This document shows, piece by piece, positions 7,972-14,945 of a DNA stretch of 64,000 nt (positions within the stretch are counted from its first letter, which is position 1; every line of letters begins with the position of its first letter). The stretch is from JAKFDI01 sp036676235 (GTDB lineage: Bacteria; Pseudomonadota; Gammaproteobacteria; Burkholderiales; Burkholderiaceae_C). The position numbers and the translations under genes were made by a program. A model generated the notes under the pieces. It ran no database searches. It saw nothing but the letters and a program-made list of their open reading frames with translations, and was not told the origin of the DNA. The DNA lies in the NCBI GenBank assembly GCA_036676235.1, contig JAKFDI010000110.1, positions 21,197-85,196 on the forward strand, given 5' to 3'.

Positions 7972-8825
7972 ACGCGCCCCGTGCGCCCCGCACCTCCCTG
8001 CGGCATTTCAGCGCGGCGCCGGCCGTCGTGCGCGTCAACCGCGCGGCACTCGCCATCAGCGGCATCGGCGTGCTGGTCTTCCTGATCCTGCCGGTGCTCA
8101 TCGTCGTGCCGATGTCGTTCTCCGACGCCAGCTCGCTGCGCTTTCCGCCCGAGGGCTTCTCGCTGCGCTGGTATGCCGACGTCTTCGGCGATCCGCGCTG
8201 GCTGCAGGCGATGAAGACCTCAGTGGTGCTGGCGCTGCTGTCGAGCACGCTGGCGCTGGTGCTGGGCGGGCTCGCGGCCTACGGCCTCGTGCGCGGCCGC
8301 TTCTTCGGCCGCATGACGGTGCAGAGCAACTTCATCGCGCCGCTGATCATTCCGTCGGTGGTGATCGCGGTCGGCCTGTACTTCGCGCTCGCCTGGGTCG
8401 GCCTGCTCGGCTCCTTCGGCGGGCTGCTGCTGGGCCACACGCTGCTGGGCGTGCCCTACGTGGTGCTCATCATGTCGGTTGCGATCCGCAGCTTCGACAT
8501 CCGCATCGAGCAGGTGGCGTTCACGCTCGGCGCCTCGTGGTTCACGATGTTCCGCCGTGTGCTGATCCCGAACCTGCTGCCAAGCACGGCTGCGGCCTGG
8601 ATCTTCGCCTTCGTCACCAGCTTCGATGAGGTGGTGATCACCACCTTCATCGGCGGCACGCATGAGACCGTGCCCAAGCGCATGTTCAACGACCTGGTGC
8701 TGCAGGTGAACCCGTCCATCACTGCCATCGCCACGCTGCTCATCGCCGTGAGCCTGGTGCTGATGGGGCTGGCGGCTGGCCTGATGCGGCGCTCCAAGGC
8801 CATGTCGCAGCGGCAGGCGGACTGA
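7968..8825 (+). CDS. ABC importer inner-membrane permease (PotC-like)
   Basis: 285 residues with six predicted membrane segments and the EAA loop (VAFTLGASWFTMFRRVLIP). The ATG at 7968 overlaps the stop of the PotB-like gene by four bases and gives an N-terminus of normal length; the frame is open further upstream only as a shadow of that gene. It is the second half of the heterodimeric channel. The sequence after the last helix (MRRSKAMSQRQAD) is a short cytoplasmic tail. Confidence 0.92.
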   Translation: MNAPRAPRTSLRHFSAAPAVVRVNRAALAISGIGVLVFLILPVLIVVPMSFSDASSLRFPPEGFSLRWYADVFGDPRWLQAMKTSVVLALLSSTLALVLGGLAAYGLVRGRFFGRMTVQSNFIAPLIIPSVVIAVGLYFALAWVGLLGSFGGLLLGHTLLGVPYVVLIMSVAIRSFDIRIEQVAFTLGASWFTMFRRVLIPNLLPSTAAAWIFAFVTSFDEVVITTFIGGTHETVPKRMFNDLVLQVNPSITAIATLLIAVSLVLMGLAAGLMRRSKAMSQRQAD

Positions 8826-8866
8826 GCTGCCTGCCGCAATTTCTTCACCGGCTTCACGAGGAACCC

Positions 8867-10243
8867 ATGAACTCATCGACTGACGCATACGGCAGCCACG
8901 GCGGCCCGGTGCAATTGTTCTATCTGAAGAAGGGCGCGCCGCGCCGGCCGACCGTTTCCCACGGCGAGGGCATCTATCTCTGGGACACCAAGGGGCGGCG
9001 CTACATCGATGCGTCGTCGGGGCCGATCGCCTCGAACCTGGGCCACGCCAACCCGCGCGTGATTGCGGCGTCCGACCGGCAGATGCGCCATGTCGCCTAT
9101 GCCAGCCGCGCATTCTTCGAGAACGACGCGAACGCCGATCTGGCCGACATCGTGACGCGGCTGGCCGGCCCGGGGCTGGAGCGAGCGTTCTTCGTCTCCG
9201 GCGGCTCCGAGGCCACCGAGAGCGCGATGAAGCTCGCGCGCCAGTACGCCGTCACGCAGGGCCAGGCGTCGCGCTGGAAGGTGCTGTCGCGCAATCCCAG
9301 CTACCACGGCGGCACGATGGGAGCGATTGCCATCAGCGGCGATCCGGTGTCGGAAGCCGCCTTCGGCCCGATGACGCGGCTGATGCCCAAGGTGCCCGCG
9401 CCTTTCACTTATCGGCTGCCCGAAGGCCACACCGCCGAGTCCTATGCCGAGCATTGCGCGGCCGCGTTGGAAGAATCGATCCTGCGCGAAGGGCCGGAGA
9501 CGGTGCTCGCCTTCTTCCTTGAACCGGTGGGCGGCCTCGCCACCGGCGCGCTGGTCGCGCCCGACCGCTACTACGCCCGCGTGCGCGAAATCTGCAGCCG
9601 CCACGGCGTGCTGCTGGTGTTCGACGAAGTGATGAGCGGCGCCGGACGCACCGGCCAGTTTCTCGCGGCCCACCACTGGCCCGAGGCGCGGCCCGACATC
9701 GTGACGCTGGCCAAGGGCATCGGCGCCGGCTATGCGCCGCTCGGCGCGGTGCTGGCCTCGCGCGAGATGGTCGACGCGGTGGCCGAGGCCGGCGGCTTCA
9801 TGCACGGCTTCACCTACGCCTCGAACCCGCTGTCGTGCGCCATTGGGCATGCGGTGGTCTCGGAGACGGTCGACCGAGGCTTGATCCCGAACGCCGCGGC
9901 GATGGGCGATCGGCTGCGCCAGCGCCTGCAGGAAGTGCAGAAGGGCAGCCGCGTGATGGGCGACATCCGCGGCAAGGGGCTGCTGATGGCGATCGAGATC
10001 GTGGGCGATCGAGAGACCAAGGCCATCCTGCCGGCGCAGACGCAGGCGATCCAGCGCATCGTCGAACTCGGCATGGAGCGCGGGCTGCTGCTCTATTCGC
10101 GCCGCACGGCCAACGGCCTGTACGGCGAGTGGCTGATGGTGGCGCCGCCACTGATCGTCGATGCGCCGCAGATCGACATCATCGCCGGGCTCATCGGCGA
10201 GACGCTTGCCGCCTTCGAGAAGCAACTCGGGAGAACTGCATGA
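8867..10243 (+). CDS. Class-III omega-aminotransferase
   Basis: 458 residues, PLP-dependent. SGGSEATESAMK marks the phosphate cup, FDEVMSGAGRTG the cofactor aspartate, and TLAKGIGAGY places the Schiff-base lysine at K283. C-terminal RGKGLLMAIEIV is typical of the omega-amino acid:pyruvate, taurine or putrescine aminotransferase group. It is in the same run as the polyamine-type importer and overlaps the following SDR gene, so a transport-transamination-dehydrogenation route is likely. The exact amine is unknown. It is only distantly similar to the aminotransferase at 3116, so the two probably act on different steps or substrates. Confidence 0.9.
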   Translation: MNSSTDAYGSHGGPVQLFYLKKGAPRRPTVSHGEGIYLWDTKGRRYIDASSGPIASNLGHANPRVIAASDRQMRHVAYASRAFFENDANADLADIVTRLAGPGLERAFFVSGGSEATESAMKLARQYAVTQGQASRWKVLSRNPSYHGGTMGAIAISGDPVSEAAFGPMTRLMPKVPAPFTYRLPEGHTAESYAEHCAAALEESILREGPETVLAFFLEPVGGLATGALVAPDRYYARVREICSRHGVLLVFDEVMSGAGRTGQFLAAHHWPEARPDIVTLAKGIGAGYAPLGAVLASREMVDAVAEAGGFMHGFTYASNPLSCAIGHAVVSETVDRGLIPNAAAMGDRLRQRLQEVQKGSRVMGDIRGKGLLMAIEIVGDRETKAILPAQTQAIQRIVELGMERGLLLYSRRTANGLYGEWLMVAPPLIVDAPQIDIIAGLIGETLAAFEKQLGRTA

Positions 10244-11016
10244 GCGCCGCGGCAACACGCAAGGTCTGCGTCGTCACCGGTTCGTCGTCGGGCATCGGCG
10301 CCGCCACGGCGAGGCTCTATGCCGCGAACGGCTGGAACGTGGTCGTCAACTATTCGCGCGACCCGGCGCCGGCCGAGCAGGTGGCCGACGAATGCCGCCA
10401 GCTCGGCGCCGAGGTGCGGGTCGTCAAGGCCGACATCTCGAACGACGCCGACTGCCGGCGCATGGCCGCGGAGGTCGAGACGGCCTGGGGCCGCGCCGAC
10501 GTGCTGGTGAACAACGCCGGCGCCACCAAGTTCGTTGCGCTGAAGAATCTGGACGGCCTGGAGGCCGAAGACTTCCAGCGCATCTACGCCGTCAACGTGA
10601 TCGGCTCGTACCAGATGACGCGCGCTTTCGTGCCGCTGCTCAAGAAGCACCCGGTCACGGCGGTGGTCAACGTGTCGTCCATCGCCTCGATGATGGGCAC
10701 CGGCTCATCGATCGCGTACATGGCGTCCAAGGGCGCGCTCAACGCCATGACCTTCGGGCTGGCGCGCGCACTCGGCCCGGAGATCCGTGTCAACGCCATC
10801 GCGCCCGGGCTGGTGGAGTCGCCGTGGCTGAAGAACGGGCTGGGCGAAGCGGCCTATGCGGCGCGCGTCGAGAGCTACAAGGAACGCGCCACGCTTGGTG
10901 AAGTGATCACGCCCGACGACGTGGCGCAGGCCGCATGGTGGCTGGGCGTGGGCGCGGCGAAGACGACGGGGGAAGTGTTGCTTGTCGACGGCGGGTTGCG
11001 GCTCACGCGCGCCTGA
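10240..11016 (+). CDS. SDR-family NAD(P)-dependent oxidoreductase (FabG-like)
   Basis: A classical short-chain dehydrogenase of 258 residues: cofactor motif TGSSSGIG at 13-20, NNAG at 91-94, and the catalytic set S147, Y160, K164 in YMASK. The C-terminal LLVDGGLRLTRA is usual. The ATGA overlap with the aminotransferase gene sets the start and indicates coupled translation. In this operon it probably oxidises or reduces a carbonyl or hydroxy intermediate made after transamination. Confidence 0.92.
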   Translation: MSAAATRKVCVVTGSSSGIGAATARLYAANGWNVVVNYSRDPAPAEQVADECRQLGAEVRVVKADISNDADCRRMAAEVETAWGRADVLVNNAGATKFVALKNLDGLEAEDFQRIYAVNVIGSYQMTRAFVPLLKKHPVTAVVNVSSIASMMGTGSSIAYMASKGALNAMTFGLARALGPEIRVNAIAPGLVESPWLKNGLGEAAYAARVESYKERATLGEVITPDDVAQAAWWLGVGAAKTTGEVLLVDGGLRLTRA

Positions 11017-11038
11017 TCTCAGCACCGGCGTGCATTGG

Positions 11039-11075
11039 CCCCCTCTCCCTCTGGGAGAGGGCTGGGGTGAGGGCT
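11039..11075. repeat. GGGAGAGGG palindrome between convergent genes
   Basis: CCCTCTCCCTCTGGGAGAGG followed by GCTGGGGTGAGGG is one copy of the same family as at 119-269. It lies in the 66-base space between two converging genes and could act as a two-way terminator, although no U-tract follows. Confidence 0.75.
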
Positions 11076-11082
11076 CGCGGCC

Positions 11083-11766
11083 TCAGCGCACCACCCACCC
11101 GCCGCACACCGGAAACACCTGTCCCACGAAGCAATTCGCCGCCTCGCTGCACAGGTAGGCCGCGAACTCGGCGTCTTCGCGCGCACTGACCAGCCGGCCC
11201 AGCGGCACCTCGCGCTTGAGCCGTTTCTGGAAGCGCGGGTCGGCCTGCACCTCGGCCGGAAAGTAGGTCGGGTTGTCGACGAAGTTCTGCGCGATCAGGT
11301 TGACCTGCACGTTGTGCGGCGCCATCTCCACACCCACCGACTGCACATACGACATCTGCGCACCGCGCGCCGCGCAATAGGTGGAGAAGCGCCGCATGCC
11401 GCGCAGCGCCGAGGCACTGCCCAGCACCAGCACCTTGCCCGCGCGCCGCTCGACCATCGCCGGCAGCGCCGCGCGCATGAGCCGCGGCAGCGGGTCGACG
11501 AGCGCGGCGAAGGTGCTGCGCCATTCGTCTTCCGACACCGCGACCACTTCGGTCTCGGGTGCGGGCCACGCCATGTTGGCCACCAGCGCATCGATCGTGC
11601 CGGCCTCGGCGACGACGCGGGCCGGCGCCTCGGGGTCGATCAGCTCGCGCGTGTCGGCCACCACGTCGGCGCCGTGCTCGGCGAAGACTTCGCAGAGGGC
11701 CGGACCCATGAAGGCGTCAGCCTGGGTGATGAGGATGCGCTTGCCGCGAAGGCTGGTGGATGACAT
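11083..11766 (-). CDS. Halohydrin dehalogenase-like protein (SDR fold)
   Basis: 227 residues with an SDR scaffold, but the NAD(P) motif TGxxxGxG is replaced by T14-QADA-F19-M-G21, and the usual S-Y-K triad by S117-x12-Y130-x3-R134. T-x4-F-x-G and S-x12-Y-x3-R are the two signatures that define halohydrin dehalogenases, which expel halide from vicinal haloalcohols to give epoxides (and add azide, cyanide and similar in reverse) without NAD. The later NFVDNPTYFP and GQVFPVCGGW also resemble that family, as I remember it. GAAGGAGAT before the ATG at 11766 sets the start. It stands alone, convergent with the SDR at 10240. The alternative is an inactive SDR. Confidence 0.75.
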   Translation of the reverse strand: MSSTSLRGKRILITQADAFMGPALCEVFAEHGADVVADTRELIDPEAPARVVAEAGTIDALVANMAWPAPETEVVAVSEDEWRSTFAALVDPLPRLMRAALPAMVERRAGKVLVLGSASALRGMRRFSTYCAARGAQMSYVQSVGVEMAPHNVQVNLIAQNFVDNPTYFPAEVQADPRFQKRLKREVPLGRLVSAREDAEFAAYLCSEAANCFVGQVFPVCGGWVVR

Positions 11767-11803
11767 TCGATCTCCTTCGTGAGGGCGGTGGGTTCCTACC
11801 GCA

Positions 11804-12157
11804 TCAAGCGACCCGTGCGAGCGGGAAGCGAATCTCCACGGCGTCGAAGGGCACGGACACCGTACCCTCCTGCGAGCGCTCGATGAGCCCCAGCTCTTCG
11901 AGCCTCGACACGTCAGCGTGCACGTTCGAGTAATTGCGCTCCGCGGCCTTGGCAAGCGCATACACGCTGCACTCGCCGACGCGGCGCAACGTGTCCAGAA
12001 GGTCCAGGCGGGCAGGCGTCAAGTCGGAGAAGAGCGCGCGCGCCGACTCAAAGCTCAGCCGGTAGTCGGGTGCCCGCCCACGACGGGACGCCGCCACCTG
12101 CTGCGCCACCGCCCCGAAGATCGAGCCCTTGCGGCTCAGTTCGATGATTGCTTTCAT
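11804..12157 (-). CDS. Winged-helix antitoxin-like regulator (TumA-type)
   Basis: A 117-residue protein with a C-terminal winged helix: ARLDLLDTLRRVGECSVYAL, then a recognition segment ERNYSNVHADVSRLEELGLI. This matches the HVO_A0114-type DNA-binding proteins paired with TumE-like toxins. It begins three bases after the toxin gene stop, so the two form one operon with the toxin gene first, and it probably neutralises the toxin and represses the operon through the palindrome at 12440-12459. The frame ends FPLARVA, a normal family length. Confidence 0.75.
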   Translation of the reverse strand: MKAIIELSRKGSIFGAVAQQVAASRRGRAPDYRLSFESARALFSDLTPARLDLLDTLRRVGECSVYALAKAAERNYSNVHADVSRLEELGLIERSQEGTVSVPFDAVEIRFPLARVA

Positions 12158-12160
12158 GGC

Positions 12161-12439
12161 TTAGCTCCATTCGGTCACATCGCGCTCGAAGTCAGCCAGC
12201 AACTGCTCCAGCGTGGTGAAGACGTAGTTTTCCTCTCGGAAACCGTGATGCCGGTGATCCCCTTTGCCCCGCTCGTTGTCGTACCTCACGCGGCATACGC
12301 CTGCGGCACCGTAGTACAGGCGGTACTTGTAGCCGTGCGTCGACGGTGGCAAAGGCTCCGGCAGTTCCCAGATGACAACTTCAACGATCGAGCCATCGTC
12401 ACGAACTTCCTTTGCCTTGGCGATCAGTCGCGCATTCAT
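12161..12439 (-). CDS. TumE-like toxin (DUF6516 family)
   Basis: 92 residues from the ATG at 12439 (95 from an ATG at 12448). The core DDGSIVEVVIWELPEPLPPS followed by YKYRLYYG and RYDNERGKGDHRH is the TumE/DUF6516 signature, which I recall from a plasmid-borne toxin-antitoxin pair in Pseudomonas. The mechanism of this toxin family is not settled. I prefer 12439 because family members start M-x-A-R-L and because the palindrome then lies directly upstream. Neither start has a visible ribosome site, so the message could be leaderless. Confidence 0.75.
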   Translation of the reverse strand: MNARLIAKAKEVRDDGSIVEVVIWELPEPLPPSTHGYKYRLYYGAAGVCRVRYDNERGKGDHRHHGFREENYVFTTLEQLLADFERDVTEWS

Positions 12440-12459
12440 ATATTGCATCGTAGCAATAT
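12440..12459. promoter_or_regulatory. Operator-like inverted repeat ATATTGC-N6-GCAATAT at the toxin gene start
   Basis: Perfect 7-bp arms (12440-12446 and 12453-12459) lie immediately upstream of the toxin start codon in unusually A/T-rich sequence. On the minus strand TATATT within it could be a -10 box. The position fits autorepression by the winged-helix antitoxin. Binding is inferred. Confidence 0.55.
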
Positions 12460-12472
12460 AGACTGCACCTGC

Positions 12473-13543
12473 CTATGGGCTTTTCGCGGATGGGATCGCG
12501 GCCGATGCCACAGGTCGAATGCGAATCCGCGGTATGGCTTGATCGGCGGCGGCGGCCCGCGCTCGCAACTGCCCGCAGCCCGCATCCACCTCCTGCCCGG
12601 CCGACTGGCGCAGCTTGGTCAGCACGCCGCGCCGATGCAGCGACACCGCGATTTCGCGCGCACGCTCCCAGGCCGGCCGCTTGAAGTCCAGCCCGTCGAC
12701 GGTGTTGTACGGAATCATGTTCATCACCGCGTACTTGGCCTTAAGCAGCCGCACGATGCCGTCGAGTTCGTCGTCGCCATCGTTCACACCGGCGATCAGC
12801 GTCCACTGGTATTGAATCGGGTAGCCAGTGGCGCGCGCATAGCGTTCGCCAAGGTCCACCAGATCGGCCGGGTCGATGCGCGGTGCGCGAGGCAGCAGCC
12901 TGGCGCGCAGATCGGCCTGCGTCGAATGCAGCGAGAGCGCCAACGCCGGCTTCACAGGCCCGGCGGGCAGCCGCTCGAACACACGCGCATCGCCGACGGT
13001 GGAGAACACCAGGTTCTTGTGGCCGATGCCGCCGGCCGTGCCCAGCAGCTCGATCGCCTCCATCACGTGGTCGAGGTTGTGCGCCGGCTCGCCCATGCCC
13101 ATGAACACCACCTTCTTCACCGCGCGGCGTTGGCGCGCGAGCACCACCTGCGCCACGATCTCGGCACTGCCGAGCTGGCGGATCAGCCCATCGCGCCCCG
13201 TCATGCAGAACACGCAGCCCACGGCGCAGCCGACCTGGCTCGACACGCACACGCCATCGCGCGGTAGCAGCACCGATTCGATGGTCTGACCATCGGCTAG
13301 GCGAACCAGCAGCCGCGAGGAGCCATCAGCCGCTGGGTGCTCGGACTGCACATGAGCGAGTGCCGCGAGTTCGTCTTCCAGTGCCGGCAAGGCCTGGCGC
13401 ACGGCGAGCGGCAGAAAGTCTTCAGGCCGGCGCTTGCCGCTTGCCTGCGACAGCGCATTCGTCCACAGCCGCAGCACGCGCTGCTCATGGCAGGGCAGGG
13501 CGCCGGCGGCCTGGAGGCGATGGCGGATATGGGCGATGCGCAT
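12473..13543 (-). CDS. RlmN/Cfr-family radical SAM RNA methyltransferase
   Basis: 356 residues. C106-x3-C110-x2-C113 binds the 4Fe-4S cluster that cleaves SAM, GMGEPAHNLD follows, and the C-terminal VDAGCGQL holds the cysteine that becomes methylated and attacks the RNA carbon. The family methylates C2 (RlmN) or C8 (Cfr) of 23S rRNA A2503. An RlmN paralogue is common in betaproteobacteria, so this need not be the housekeeping copy. The last 25 residues (IPRIRIRP onwards) extend past the family end. The ATG at 13543 is chosen because family homology begins there. Confidence 0.85.
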   Translation of the reverse strand: MRIAHIRHRLQAAGALPCHEQRVLRLWTNALSQASGKRRPEDFLPLAVRQALPALEDELAALAHVQSEHPAADGSSRLLVRLADGQTIESVLLPRDGVCVSSQVGCAVGCVFCMTGRDGLIRQLGSAEIVAQVVLARQRRAVKKVVFMGMGEPAHNLDHVMEAIELLGTAGGIGHKNLVFSTVGDARVFERLPAGPVKPALALSLHSTQADLRARLLPRAPRIDPADLVDLGERYARATGYPIQYQWTLIAGVNDGDDELDGIVRLLKAKYAVMNMIPYNTVDGLDFKRPAWERAREIAVSLHRRGVLTKLRQSAGQEVDAGCGQLRARAAAADQAIPRIRIRPVASAAIPSAKSP

Positions 13544-13690
13544 GGGAAAAGGCGGCGTACTGCGATGAAACCGGCAGTGTAGGCACCTGCACAGATGGCG
13601 TCCGGTCGTGGATGTGCGCCCGCATTCCACGATATCGCGCTGATCCGATGACGGTCGCGTTCCTATGATCCTTGGAGGAGGGAACGACCA

Positions 13691-14626
13691 GTGGCAAGAA
13701 GACCAAGACGGGAGACCCGAGCTGCACGGCGCGAGCAGGAGGCAGGCGTCAAGTTGATGGTGGGTGGCGCCGCGTTGGTGATCGGCCCATGGCTGGCGAG
13801 CCAGACGATGATCGGCAAGGCGCTGCTGCCGTTGAGCTGGATCGGCTGGCTGATGCTCGCGATAGGTGCCGGGTTGCTGTGGTTGCAACGGCGAGAGCGC
13901 CGCGTCGACACGCCCGCCTCACCGCGGCCGGTGCCGACACGCGCAACTGAAACTGCTCGCGCCGCGGTACCGCCCGGCTTCCCGCCCGCGCACACGCTGG
14001 ACCGCGTGGCCGCGGAATTGGAGCGATCCGCGGCGGCCCGCCAGCAAGAGAGCCCGGCGGCGTCCACCCCGCCGCGCGAATGGAGCGAAGCCGTCTTTGC
14101 CGTCATCGAATGGCGCCGCTTCGAGGCCGTGGTCGAAGCGCTCTTTCAGCAAGCTGGTTTCGAGACCAAGAGTCAGTCGCACGGCGCGGACGGCGGCATC
14201 GACATCTGGCTCTATTCGCGCCATCAGCCCGGCGAGGCGGCGAGCCTCGTGCAGTGCAAGCATTGGAGCAAGCGCGTGGGCGTTGACACGGGCCGCGAAC
14301 TGCGGGGTGTGATGGCGGCGCACAAAGTGACCCGAGGACAGTTCGCCACCACGTCGGGCTTTACTGGAGAAGCCGAAGCCTTTGCCGGCGCGAACGGAAT
14401 CAATCTGCTCGATGTGAAGGGACTGTTGGCGCTGATCGCGACGCGAACGCTGGAGCAGCGGCAGGCCCTTCTGGACGTCGCGCTGGAGGGCGACTACCGG
14501 CGGCCGACGTGTGTGAACTGCGGAACCAAGATGATCGAACGCCCGTCGCGAAAGGGTGGCAATGCGTTCTGGGGATGCGGCGAATACCCACGATGCAAGA
14601 CGACTCTGCCGATGCGAATCCTGTGA
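13691..14626 (+). CDS. Membrane-anchored Mrr-type restriction endonuclease with topoisomerase zinc finger
   Basis: 311 residues. Two hydrophobic segments at about 20-42 and 46-65 anchor the N-terminus. After a proline/alanine linker, residues 138-250 form an Mrr-like PD-(D/E)XK domain with E145, GGID171 and Q188-C-K190 as the likely metal site. C274, C277, C296 and C302 make a topoisomerase-type zinc ribbon. Mrr proteins cut modified or foreign DNA; the membrane form may act on incoming DNA at the inner face. GGAGGAGGG eight bases before the GTG at 13691 supports the start. It lies just ahead of the PHP-SMC ATPase. Confidence 0.85.
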   Translation: MARRPRRETRAARREQEAGVKLMVGGAALVIGPWLASQTMIGKALLPLSWIGWLMLAIGAGLLWLQRRERRVDTPASPRPVPTRATETARAAVPPGFPPAHTLDRVAAELERSAAARQQESPAASTPPREWSEAVFAVIEWRRFEAVVEALFQQAGFETKSQSHGADGGIDIWLYSRHQPGEAASLVQCKHWSKRVGVDTGRELRGVMAAHKVTRGQFATTSGFTGEAEAFAGANGINLLDVKGLLALIATRTLEQRQALLDVALEGDYRRPTCVNCGTKMIERPSRKGGNAFWGCGEYPRCKTTLPMRIL

Positions 14627-14945
14627 GAAACAATCATGGCGGAAGGAGCGACGATTAAGGTGGCAGTCGGCTACCAATCGTCGTTGGCCGGCGACTGCTC
14701 CGCTTCAACTCCGATGTCTTTGCCTTCACTGCCGTTGCCCCACTCCGCTGTAACCGCGCTCATGTAGCGTCGCCAAACCAGTACGCGGGTGATGTTGCCA
14801 ACGCTTGCAGCCACATCGAACGCTTCTCATTTGACGGATCGACTCGCTTAATCCTTGCGCACCCACAATCAAACTCCAACCGCTTTCGCGCACGAAGTGC
14901 TCACGAGGGGACACGGCCTCAATCGGCCGACTAGGGAACTCAAGA
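14627..14945. other. 319-base gap with no recognisable gene
   Basis: I see no family-like frame, strong palindrome or known repeat here. A short frame of about 43 codons from ATG 14637 has no features. The sequence is more A/T-rich than the left flank, matching the following gene, and must contain its promoter. AGGGAACTCAAGA before 14946 is a weak ribosome site. Confidence 0.5.

Noticed and set aside
11083..11766. Plain NAD-dependent SDR annotation
   Set aside because: The glycine-rich cofactor motif and catalytic lysine are missing, and the replacements match the halohydrin dehalogenase pattern position by position.
12473..13543. Cfr antibiotic-resistance methyltransferase
   Set aside because: The family motifs are shared by RlmN and Cfr and cannot be separated by eye; RlmN-like proteins are far more common in this group.
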